A stretch of 64,000 nt of DNA, taken from a virus. The translations under genes and the position numbers were made by a program. This document shows positions 35,414 to 43,102 of this stretch, in pieces; position 1 is the first letter of the stretch; every line of letters begins with the position of its first letter. The DNA lies in IMG/VR virus record IMGVR_UViG_3300024509_000007, positions 124,001 to 188,000 of that record, one strand, 5' to 3'. The notes under the pieces are model-generated. The model was given only the letters and a program-made list of their open reading frames with translations. It was not told where the DNA came from and did no database searches.

Positions 35414-35889
35414 GGTCTTTCTCCTTCTATAACAATAAAATGTTCTAAAAATTTAATGTTTTTAATAGTTAATCCACATTCTAAAAATTTTTGTTTCATA
35501 TCATCTATAGATAGACATGCTTTTTTAACATCCCAACCCTCTAAACATTTTCCATATAGAATATTTGCGATTTCTTTTTTGTCAATTTGTCCTATATAAA
35601 ATCTTCTAGAAACAGAAAATATATCTGTAAATCCTACAATTAATTTACCTTTATGACCAAGTTTTCCTGCCCACTGTTTCAAAACATCAAATACTTTTGT
35701 ATGAGCTACATAATCAATAACATTTATTGCTATAATTTCTTCTGCTTCTCCATCTTCAACATGTTTTTCTAAAATGGTTGGATTACCTTCAACTATTAAA
35801 GGTGCTTCTTCTGGTAAAGCAGTTGGATCTATATTTAAATATCCATCTTTAGCTAAATGTTTTTGATTTATAAGCAAGTTTAATTTCAT
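35410..35889 (-). CDS. Decayed SAM-methyltransferase-like protein
   Basis: 159 residues from ATG 35889, chosen for its ATGA overlap with the upstream stop; a start at 35904 would add five residues. MKLNLLINQKHLAKDGYLNI resembles the opening of predicted SAM methyltransferases (LxLGxG...GyxNID), but the glycine-rich SAM loop is gone. The middle has IIAINVIDYVAH where LEH should be, then LKQWAGKLGHKGKLIV, like the LKPGG region. Probably a former or non-canonical methyltransferase. It ends with a beta strand (FLEHFIVIEG). Confidence 0.45.
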   Translation of the reverse strand: MKLNLLINQKHLAKDGYLNIDPTALPEEAPLIVEGNPTILEKHVEDGEAEEIIAINVIDYVAHTKVFDVLKQWAGKLGHKGKLIVGFTDIFSVSRRFYIGQIDKKEIANILYGKCLEGWDVKKACLSIDDMKQKFLECGLTIKNIKFLEHFIVIEGERP

Positions 35890-36719
35890 ATAGTTTCCCA
35901 CCATTTTAAATTCAATGAATTTTTAATATGATCATTCCATTCGTTTATAAAAGATGAAAATGAAAATTTTTCAACTATTGTTTTTCTTGCATTATTACAT
36001 ATAGATTTCAAAAAATCTTTTGAAACAAGTAACTTTTCGCATATAACCCTAGCTTCTTCTTTACTGTTAAACAAAAACCCATTTTCTCCATGTTTTATTA
36101 TTTTCCTATTTTCTTCGCTATCAAATGCTAATGGACAACAAGCACAGGACATAGCTTCTAACATTGATTGAGAAAGTTTGTTTGTTTTTGAAAAATTTAT
36201 ATAAACCATTGATGACTTATACAAATTTAATAAGTCTTCAAATTTTCTTCTATTATTATCATCTAAACTAACAAAGTTTAATCCTTTTGTTATATATCTT
36301 ACATCTTCTAAATTTATTTTTGAACTACCATTTACATATAAAAACACTTCACTCTTAATCTCATTTGGCAAAAAAAGATCTTCATCTATTCCAATTGTTT
36401 TCAAAGGTTTTATTTTTGGTATTCCAAAATGCAGTGATAAATAATCCCATTTTCCAGTAAATGACAAAAAAACATCAAAAGCATATTCAGATAAACTAAA
36501 AAAACATTCTTCGTAATTCTTTAATACTGATATATTATCTGGTTTTTTTCTGAAAAAATTATTCCATCCATTTTGATTATTTTTTGGAAGTATAAAAAAA
36601 TTATGATTAGTTTTAGATAAATCAAATAATGTTTTTTCGTCATAAAATTCAGTAACAATATTGAGAGTTTTCTTATTTTCTCTCAACTTCCATAATATAC
36701 TATTAATTTGATTTGGCAT
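35886..36719 (-). CDS. GT4-type glycosyltransferase
   Basis: 277 residues. The C-terminal half has the GT4 nucleotide-sugar site: KLSQSMLEAMSCACCPLAFD followed by ENGFLF. S/E at the EX7E position is degenerate (SQSMLEAM keeps the second Glu). The N-terminal half is short, so the acceptor domain is reduced. The ATG is preceded by a GGAG site that abuts a 7-bp hairpin (36728-36747), which might tune translation. First of the genes downstream of phoH in the operon. Confidence 0.7.
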   Translation of the reverse strand: MPNQINSILWKLRENKKTLNIVTEFYDEKTLFDLSKTNHNFFILPKNNQNGWNNFFRKKPDNISVLKNYEECFFSLSEYAFDVFLSFTGKWDYLSLHFGIPKIKPLKTIGIDEDLFLPNEIKSEVFLYVNGSSKINLEDVRYITKGLNFVSLDDNNRRKFEDLLNLYKSSMVYINFSKTNKLSQSMLEAMSCACCPLAFDSEENRKIIKHGENGFLFNSKEEARVICEKLLVSKDFLKSICNNARKTIVEKFSFSSFINEWNDHIKNSLNLKWWETI

Positions 36720-36727
36720 AAGAACTC

Positions 36728-36747
36728 CTACAATTAAAATATTGTAG
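36728..36747 (-). promoter_or_regulatory. Hairpin at the ribosome binding site of the GT4 gene
   Basis: Inverted repeat CTACAAT/ATTGTAG with a 6-base loop on the minus strand, directly before GGAG and ATG. There is no T run, so it is not a terminator; a translational or processing role is inferred. Confidence 0.4.
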
Positions 36748-36769
36748 CAAGTGTCTTATCTAAATCAAA

Positions 36770-37504
36770 TCATTCTCCAATTTTTTCTACGATATATCTT
36801 ACAAGTCCGTGTCTTTGAACATCCTCTGATGTTAAATATACTTTAGATATTTCTGGATGCTCTAGTTTTTTAATAATCCAATCTAGTGGATTTCCATCGG
36901 CATGAGGTAAATCGCTTTGGCTTTTATCACCACAAACAATCATTTTAGAATTTAAACCAAGTCTAGTTAAAAACATTTTTACTTGTTTCTTAGTGGCGTT
37001 TTGAGCTTCGTCTAAAATTATAAAAGAATTATGGAAAGTTCTACCTCTCATTGTTTCTAATGGACAAACTTCTATAGCACCAGCATCTTTTAACTTTTTA
37101 ATTTCTGCTTTACTTATAAAGTCAGAAAAAGAATCAAATATAGGAACCATAAAAGGATCTGTTTTTTGCTCAATATCACCAGGTAAATAACCTAGTCCAT
37201 CACCGCATTCTACTATTGGTCTGCTTACGATAATTTTATCTATTTTACCATCCAGCAAATAACCGATAGCAACACCACAAGATAGATAACTTTTTCCAGT
37301 TCCGGCTGGCCCTGTACAAATTGTTAGAGTAGATTGATTTATAGCATCAAAAAATATGCTTTGATTTGGTGTTTTTGGCTTTATTCTTTTTTTATTTGCA
37401 ACATCCTTGTTTCTTTCTTCTTTCCAGTTTTCTTCTTTTTGTTTTTCTTTTTCCTCTTGATTTACAAAGTCTTTCCACTTAACGATTTTCTTTCGATTGC
37501 CCAT
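36770..37504 (-). CDS. phoH: PhoH-like ATPase
   Basis: 244 residues. Walker A GPAGTGKS at 65-72, Walker B FIILDEAQNA, and the family segments IIVSRPIVECGDGLGYLPG and DPFMVPIFD are all present, as is the CGDKSQSDLP motif. The N-terminus has a charged extension (Lys/Glu-rich, residues 1-42), longer than many phage PhoH copies. Phage PhoH proteins are common, and RNA-related helicase/nuclease roles have been proposed. It sits between glycosyltransferase genes and overlaps the upstream one by 43 bases. Confidence 0.92.
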   Translation of the reverse strand: MGNRKKIVKWKDFVNQEEKEKQKEENWKEERNKDVANKKRIKPKTPNQSIFFDAINQSTLTICTGPAGTGKSYLSCGVAIGYLLDGKIDKIIVSRPIVECGDGLGYLPGDIEQKTDPFMVPIFDSFSDFISKAEIKKLKDAGAIEVCPLETMRGRTFHNSFIILDEAQNATKKQVKMFLTRLGLNSKMIVCGDKSQSDLPHADGNPLDWIIKKLEHPEISKVYLTSEDVQRHGLVRYIVEKIGE

Positions 37505-38589
37505 TTTATATTCTCTGAGAGTAATTTGCCTATTTCGGCATGGGAAAAACTAAAAGACTTTTCTATACCATTTTCGCTTTTTTGTAATCTGATTTTTTCA
37601 TTTGAGTAAGCCTCTCTCATTAGTTGTCTAGTTTTTGAAATATCAACTTGCCACCAAATTTCATCCCCTCTATATAATCCAGGACTATCCTTAAACATAG
37701 AAAATACTTGCGATTCTGTTACTGGTATAAACCAACCACAACTATCATCCATATAATCTAAATACCCCGAAGAAGCCGGTACGATTGGGGTTTTTCCAAA
37801 ACACATAGCTTCAAAAGCTGGAATAGACCATGCTTCTCCATGCGATGTTTGAACAAAACAATCTGAATAATAGTGTATTGAACATATTTCATCTTCTGAT
37901 ATTTTTTCATTTATTAAAATAACTTCTGGTATGTATTTACATTTTAAAGAATTTGAAATTTGATCACAAAAAGTAAAAAATTCTTCCTGAGAACAATTAG
38001 ACTTTATTAGTAAGCATACATTTTCGTCTTTGCCAAACTCTAAAAAATATGACATTAAAAGAGATGCCATGTTTTTTCTTTTATTAAATTCTCCTATTGT
38101 ATAAAAAATAAATTTGTCATTTGTTTTTATTTCAGACATAAAATTAGGGATTTTATATTTTTTAAAATATTTATCTGTATTTGTTGCATGTGGAATTACT
38201 TTTAATTCTTTGGTAACGCCACTTTTTTTACACGCATCAACCATTTGCCTGTTAAAAACAAATACCGAATCCATTGAATTTAAATTATCTTTCCATCCAG
38301 AACACACAAAACTATCTGTTTCCCAAGCAAACATTCCTATATTGCAATATTTTGATGCATACTGCATATGAGCGGGTATTGTGTGTTGAATAACAACATC
38401 TATGTTTTTTGGTTCTTTATCTTCTATTTTTTTTATATCTTCTGGTATTTCTGTTAAATCAATTGCGTTGAATATTAATGGGCGACAAAATACATTGAAT
38501 TCAGTTGTCGATAAACTTCTGATATATTCTATTGCAGCTTTTCCATAACCACTAAATGATCTATAATCACTTATATACAGTAAATTCAT
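37462..38589 (-). CDS. GT4-type glycosyltransferase
   Basis: 375 residues. MNLLYISDYRSFSGYGKAAI is the GT-B N-domain start with its Gly loop; VIPHATNTDKYF and FIFYTIGEFNKRKNMASLL bridge to the C-domain; HGEAWSIPAFEAMCFGKTPI has the EX7E motif (E...E) of retaining GT4 enzymes. Full length for the family. The substrate is unknown; it would use a nucleotide-sugar from the host or from the phage nucleotidyltransferase. It overlaps the next GT4 gene by four bases, as in a coupled pair. Confidence 0.85.
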   Translation of the reverse strand: MNLLYISDYRSFSGYGKAAIEYIRSLSTTEFNVFCRPLIFNAIDLTEIPEDIKKIEDKEPKNIDVVIQHTIPAHMQYASKYCNIGMFAWETDSFVCSGWKDNLNSMDSVFVFNRQMVDACKKSGVTKELKVIPHATNTDKYFKKYKIPNFMSEIKTNDKFIFYTIGEFNKRKNMASLLMSYFLEFGKDENVCLLIKSNCSQEEFFTFCDQISNSLKCKYIPEVILINEKISEDEICSIHYYSDCFVQTSHGEAWSIPAFEAMCFGKTPIVPASSGYLDYMDDSCGWFIPVTESQVFSMFKDSPGLYRGDEIWWQVDISKTRQLMREAYSNEKIRLQKSENGIEKSFSFSHAEIGKLLSENIKWAIERKSLSGKTL

Positions 38590-40145
38590 TTAGAAACTCT
38601 CTTTTCTTCCCAATGATTTATAGATTTTCTTATATTATTTAAAGTTGTAATTATGCTTTCTCTGGTAGTTTCAGTTCTATTTTTTTCAAATTTATTAAAC
38701 AGTCTTTTTTTGAAAGATCCTTTTACTTGATAAATATTTTTGTTTTTTATTTTAATAATTTTTTCAAATGCTTTTTCTAAAAACTCGCCGTCATTTAAAT
38801 TTGTATAATCAAATTTTTCTTCATTAAGAATAATCTGTTCTGAATTCCAAGATTTAGCAGATTTTAATGAAAATATAGCATTGATCCAAGTATTCGCAGA
38901 AACATTATAGTCATATGATTCTCTGGCCAAAGAAGCTATTTCGTATTTTTTATTTTCTCTAATAAATTCTGGAGTTAATATTAGTTCCTTAAGCTTATTG
39001 ATTAAATCGTTTTTATCTGGATTTGCAATTCCTCTATGAGTTTCGGATTCTATCTGAAGCGAAAAATTAATTGGAGTAGCTAATATTGTTTCTGGCATAT
39101 CTTGCATAGCAGAATAATTAACTGAAAATACTGGAACTCCACAATAAGCAGCTTCAACTTGTGGCATTCCAAAACCTTCGCATATTGAATATTGAACTAA
39201 ACAATCAAATATTCCATAAATTTTTGCCATCTGTTCTTTTGAAACACCATTTTTTGTTCCTGCTGTAAAACAACTTTGATTTCTACATTGAATGCAGTAA
39301 ATGCAGTTTCCTTTCCACACAGATGGAAAATTGCAACCACAACTATCACATGTGTATGTAAATAAAATTTTATTAGATACTCCAGACTCTATTAATAATC
39401 TTGGTATATCCCATCCAAGATCTGGATATGAAGTATGTAAGTATAAAAATGTTTTTGAAGAAACTTCTATTGGCAATAAACTTATCAGTTTAGCAAATGA
39501 GAATATCAAATCTGGGAAAAGTTTTCTTTTTTGATTTCTCATTACAGAGCCAATAATAAATGCATTTTCTGGTATGCCAAATTCAACTTTTAACTGTTTT
39601 TTATCTTCTAAAGGAACAAAACAATTATCTGCTGAAGGTGGTGCTATAGCATTAACATTTATATTTGGATAACTTGACAACAGGTTTTTGGCCCATTTTG
39701 AATATGTTAAAATATAGTCTGCACAAGAATATAAAGAAATCCATTCTTTTGTTTGTCCAACTCCATCTACTGGAGGCATATATATCCAGTTATAGTATGA
39801 TCTCAATGGAGAATTTGATATAAAAGAATCCATCCAAGGATCACGGAAAGATATTACTGTATCTGGCTTAAAATCAAGAAGAACATTTTCAAAAACATAT
39901 TTTCCAAATGAATTTTCATGATCTGATATAAAATCTTTTAATTGTTCATCTGCTAAATTAGCTGGAACAGCTGGATATATTTTCCAAGGTATAGATTGAT
40001 CAATAGAATCTGTATAACTAGAAAGTTCTGCTAATTCAAATTGATCAGTTTTTAAAAGTCTATAAAAAATCTCCTTGCCATAGACAGAATATCCTGTTGA
40101 TAAGGATGTGCTATCATTGACAAGGAGTAATTTATGTTTTTTCAT
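38586..40145 (-). CDS. GT4-type glycosyltransferase with inserted zinc ribbon
   Basis: 519 residues. N-domain: KLLLVNDSTSLSTGYSVYGK. C-domain: FIIGSVMRNQKRKLFPDLI and CEGFGMPQVEAAYCGVPVF with EX7E (E323, E331). Between them, residues 266-292 carry seven Cys (266, 269, 271, 281, 284, 287, 292), forming a zinc ribbon not normally part of GT4 enzymes. A basic C-terminal tail follows (about 440-519). It might bind nucleic acid or a partner protein. First gene of the glycan block, separated from ssb by one base. Confidence 0.82.
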   Translation of the reverse strand: MKKHKLLLVNDSTSLSTGYSVYGKEIFYRLLKTDQFELAELSSYTDSIDQSIPWKIYPAVPANLADEQLKDFISDHENSFGKYVFENVLLDFKPDTVISFRDPWMDSFISNSPLRSYYNWIYMPPVDGVGQTKEWISLYSCADYILTYSKWAKNLLSSYPNINVNAIAPPSADNCFVPLEDKKQLKVEFGIPENAFIIGSVMRNQKRKLFPDLIFSFAKLISLLPIEVSSKTFLYLHTSYPDLGWDIPRLLIESGVSNKILFTYTCDSCGCNFPSVWKGNCIYCIQCRNQSCFTAGTKNGVSKEQMAKIYGIFDCLVQYSICEGFGMPQVEAAYCGVPVFSVNYSAMQDMPETILATPINFSLQIESETHRGIANPDKNDLINKLKELILTPEFIRENKKYEIASLARESYDYNVSANTWINAIFSLKSAKSWNSEQIILNEEKFDYTNLNDGEFLEKAFEKIIKIKNKNIYQVKGSFKKRLFNKFEKNRTETTRESIITTLNNIRKSINHWEEKRVSK

Positions 40146-40146
40146 T

Positions 40147-40533
40147 TTAAACAGGATACCAATTAGTTTCTGCTAAAACATCTTCTTCTTTTTCTTCTCG
40201 TTCTTGACGACTTGTTGGTGCTGGCCAATGGAATCTTGTTACTACAAACTTAATTCTATTCCTTTTAGCTCCAGTTGTTTCATCTTTCCAAGAATCACTC
40301 TTAGCAAATGTCTGTACTAAAATTCTTGAACCTTTAGAAAAATTTTTATTAATTAATTCGGCTGTTTTTTCCCATGCTTCACAATCAATATATGCAGTTC
40401 CCTTTTTATCTCCCTTTTCACGCTTATAAGGAGGATTAACAGCTAATGTAAAATTAACTACCGTTTCTCCATTACTTGTTTGTACAAGCCTTGGATCACG
40501 AACGAAATTACCCAAAAAGATACACTCATTCAT
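40147..40533 (-). CDS. ssb: Single-stranded DNA-binding protein
   Basis: 128 residues. NECIFLGNFVRDPRLVQTSN, ETVVNFTLAV, AYIDCEAWEKTAELI and KGSRILVQTFAKSDSWKD are the OB-fold segments of bacterial-type SSB. The tail is short, acidic in the middle (EREEKEED) and ends in WYPV, not in the DDDIPF tip that recruits host partners. It would coat single strands at the phage replication fork. It precedes the glycan operon and follows the C-terminal polymerase gene by 12 bases. Confidence 0.92.
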   Translation of the reverse strand: MNECIFLGNFVRDPRLVQTSNGETVVNFTLAVNPPYKREKGDKKGTAYIDCEAWEKTAELINKNFSKGSRILVQTFAKSDSWKDETTGAKRNRIKFVVTRFHWPAPTSRQEREEKEEDVLAETNWYPV

Positions 40534-40545
40534 TTAAAAAACTCC

Positions 40546-42171
40546 TTACAGTTGGTTAATATCTTTGAGAACCATAGCATCTGTTTTTCTGTCACGCTCG
40601 ACACGAATTAAAACAGTGTTTCCTACAAAAATTTTGTCTACAAATAGCTCATAAGCATCTGGAAAGATAATCGCATTATCTATTTTACAGCTAGAATCAG
40701 AAACTGTTAATCTAGCCATTTTTCTACCGGGATCTTTTCCTTTTTTAGTAATTATTTCTTTAACATCTAATATTTCAACTGACAATACCATAAATCCAGT
40801 TTTTCCAAAATAAAATTCCTTACATGTTGTATTTGCAGATTGATTATCTGAACCATCGGTTAATGAACAGGACAGAGCTATGCCTAAACTTTCTCTTTCT
40901 GCCCATACTTTCCAAGTGACTGGATCATTATAAGTAGTTGGTGGATTTTCTAACATATTATACAAATCGTTAACTAATGAAACACGATTTTTATTACTGC
41001 AACCACCACCTTCTTTTTTCGGTTTAGCAAGAAGAAGTATACAGTCTTTTATATTTTTATAATCTTTGCAATTTTCTCTAATCCATTCTTTTTCTTTTTG
41101 AGTTAATTGATTCCATGTTTCTAATTCTGCTATTAACTTTTGCCTGTATTCACCAGTCCAATCAAAACCGCCTACTGCTATTATTTTAGATACTGATGTA
41201 GAAGAAATAGAATCAGAACAATTTATTAAAAATTTTATCCAACTATCAATCTTTTCTGACTGAGAGTTAAAGCAGTTAATAAGTTTATTGATTTGTGATG
41301 TACCTATACCTTTAATATCAGATAGGCCAAACCATATAGATTCACCGTCAGTATAAAAATTAGACTTTAACATCCTAATGTCTGGTGGATATACATTTAT
41401 GTTATAAAGTTTTGCATTGTCTATAAGATCTGCAACTTCTTGTGAACTATCAGCTTTGTCTTTTGCGTAATAAAGCCAACTCGTAAAGAAATATACTGGA
41501 AAATGACTTTTTAAATAAGCCGTGTCATATCCTGTATATCCGTACGCTGAACTGTGACTTTTGTTGAACGAATATCTTTGGCTTGCTTGAATCCAACCGA
41601 ATAATTCCTCTGCTTGTTCATCAGAGATAACAGCTGCTTTTTTAGCACCATCAATAAACATTTTTTTGCAATTGGCCATTTCTTGAGTATTCTTCTTGCC
41701 AATTGCTTTTCTTAAAACATCAGCCTCTTGCAGATTAAATCCTGCAACAGCTTGTGCAATTTGCATTGCCTGTTCTTGAAAAACTAAAGCACCATATGTA
41801 GGTTTTAAGATATTATCTACTGACGCATGATAACTTGGAACTTTTTCAAAACCATTTACTCTTTTGCAATAATGCTCCGTCATTGAAACGCCTTCTTCGT
41901 CTAATGCTCGAAGGCAACCTGGCCTTAAAAGTGCTCCAAGAGCAGAAAGATGCTCCATATTTTTGGGTCTTAGTTTTTTAGACCATTGTTTACCAAGATG
42001 GGATTCTAATTGAAAAATGCCTTTTGTGTCACCATTAGCAAAAATTTTCCAAGCTAAATCACAATCTGGTAGATTTTGTAAATCTATTTTTAATTTTGGC
42101 ATCTTGCCGTTTTCAGAATTTTTAAGTATTGGCCATTTACAGCCACAATCAAATTTATAAAAATCTTCCAT
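40546..42171 (-). CDS. dnaE: DNA polymerase III alpha, C-terminal half
   Basis: 541 residues. GDTKGIFQLESHLGKQW and ALLRPG begin the fingers region that in bacterial DnaE follows the third catalytic aspartate; YGALVFQEQAMQIA, FNKSHSSAYG and IWFGLSDIKGIGTSQI (helix-hairpin-helix) follow, then an OB fold (GFMVLSVEILDVKE to the end). None of the catalytic aspartates is here: they are in the gene at 43099. No tau-binding C-terminal domain. The first 20 residues hold a CxC pair. The two halves must assemble for polymerisation. Confidence 0.9.
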   Translation of the reverse strand: MEDFYKFDCGCKWPILKNSENGKMPKLKIDLQNLPDCDLAWKIFANGDTKGIFQLESHLGKQWSKKLRPKNMEHLSALGALLRPGCLRALDEEGVSMTEHYCKRVNGFEKVPSYHASVDNILKPTYGALVFQEQAMQIAQAVAGFNLQEADVLRKAIGKKNTQEMANCKKMFIDGAKKAAVISDEQAEELFGWIQASQRYSFNKSHSSAYGYTGYDTAYLKSHFPVYFFTSWLYYAKDKADSSQEVADLIDNAKLYNINVYPPDIRMLKSNFYTDGESIWFGLSDIKGIGTSQINKLINCFNSQSEKIDSWIKFLINCSDSISSTSVSKIIAVGGFDWTGEYRQKLIAELETWNQLTQKEKEWIRENCKDYKNIKDCILLLAKPKKEGGGCSNKNRVSLVNDLYNMLENPPTTYNDPVTWKVWAERESLGIALSCSLTDGSDNQSANTTCKEFYFGKTGFMVLSVEILDVKEIITKKGKDPGRKMARLTVSDSSCKIDNAIIFPDAYELFVDKIFVGNTVLIRVERDRKTDAMVLKDINQL

Positions 42172-42180
42172 AAATATCCT

Positions 42181-42846
42181 TTAAGCAGAGAAACCCTTAG
42201 TTCTTTCTATGTTATCACTTAATGAGTTTTTAAAATTAACTTTGGCAGCTACTTTTCTATGAAGCTGTATAAAGTTTTTCAATAGCGTTGCTGTTTGCTT
42301 AACATCTACTAAAGCATCATGTGCATTCTCAGTAGACATACCAAAATACTCTCTAAGAGTGTCCATCTTGTGATCACGCAACTCATTTGAATTATCAAAC
42401 CAATAAAAAACAAAATCATCCAAATCAAAAACGCTTCTTTTATTAAATAAGTTTTGTTTTCCATATTTATCACAATCGCCAAATTCTCTAGCTAAACGAT
42501 TAATGATAATCATGTCAAAGTGTCTTATGTTTTTTCCGGCAGCAATAGGTGCAAAAAATGTATTGCCAGGTTTTGGGTTATATTTTTTAATAAAAGATGT
42601 AAAAGATTTCCAAACAATAGATAAATCTGGTGCTTTTTCAAGTTCTTCTATGCTCTTTTTATTAATTTCTAAAGCTTCTTTTTCAAGCTTAGAAAAGTCT
42701 CTTGGCTTAATTAGACTTGTGTATTGCCCTAACTCAGCAAGACTTCTTGGATGCAGTGCCATAGCAGCTACTTGAATAACTTCACAAGTTTCTGGATTGA
42801 CACTACCAGTTTCAAAATCAAAAACTAATATAGTCGAATTATTCAC
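42181..42846 (-). CDS. dnaQ: DEDDh 3'-5' exonuclease (epsilon/DnaQ-like)
   Basis: 221 residues. D10-F-E12-T-G is exo motif I, NIRHFDMIIINRL motif II, and NAHDALVDVKQTATLL motif III with the His-Asp pair, giving a DEDDh set. Proofreading is the likely role, matching a polymerase that has a separate exonuclease. It lies between the two polymerase halves, 9 bases upstream of the C-terminal one. A clamp-binding motif is not obvious. Confidence 0.88.
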   Translation of the reverse strand: MNNSTILVFDFETGSVNPETCEVIQVAAMALHPRSLAELGQYTSLIKPRDFSKLEKEALEINKKSIEELEKAPDLSIVWKSFTSFIKKYNPKPGNTFFAPIAAGKNIRHFDMIIINRLAREFGDCDKYGKQNLFNKRSVFDLDDFVFYWFDNSNELRDHKMDTLREYFGMSTENAHDALVDVKQTATLLKNFIQLHRKVAAKVNFKNSLSDNIERTKGFSA

Positions 42847-42853
42847 AATGTTC

Positions 42854-43102
42854 CTACTTTCTTAATTCATCTACTTCTTTAACTTCAAGTTTCAAACGCC
42901 CAGATTCGTCATATTTTATATCTACATAATTATCCTTACTTTTTGCTGCTTGAATAAACTCAGGTTTTAACAGAACTTTACCGCCAAATTTGAAAACCAA
43001 AGCTTTCATAATATTAATTGATTCTTTTATTATTACATCTTTTGACTCAAGCATTTCTTCCAGTGCTTTGATTTCTTCCAATAAGTCTTCTTTCTTTTTC
43101 AT
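42854..43102 (-). CDS. Small coiled-coil protein between the polymerase halves
   Basis: 82 residues: a Glu/Lys-rich N-terminal helix (about 1-30), a hydrophobic IIKESINIMKALVFKF segment, and a beta-like C-terminus. Starts in an ATGA overlap with the upstream polymerase gene. No family recognised; it could be a linker or accessory subunit joining the polymerase parts or a neutral passenger. Confidence 0.6.
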   Translation of the reverse strand: MKKKEDLLEEIKALEEMLESKDVIIKESINIMKALVFKFGGKVLLKPEFIQAAKSKDNYVDIKYDESGRLKLEVKEVDELRK

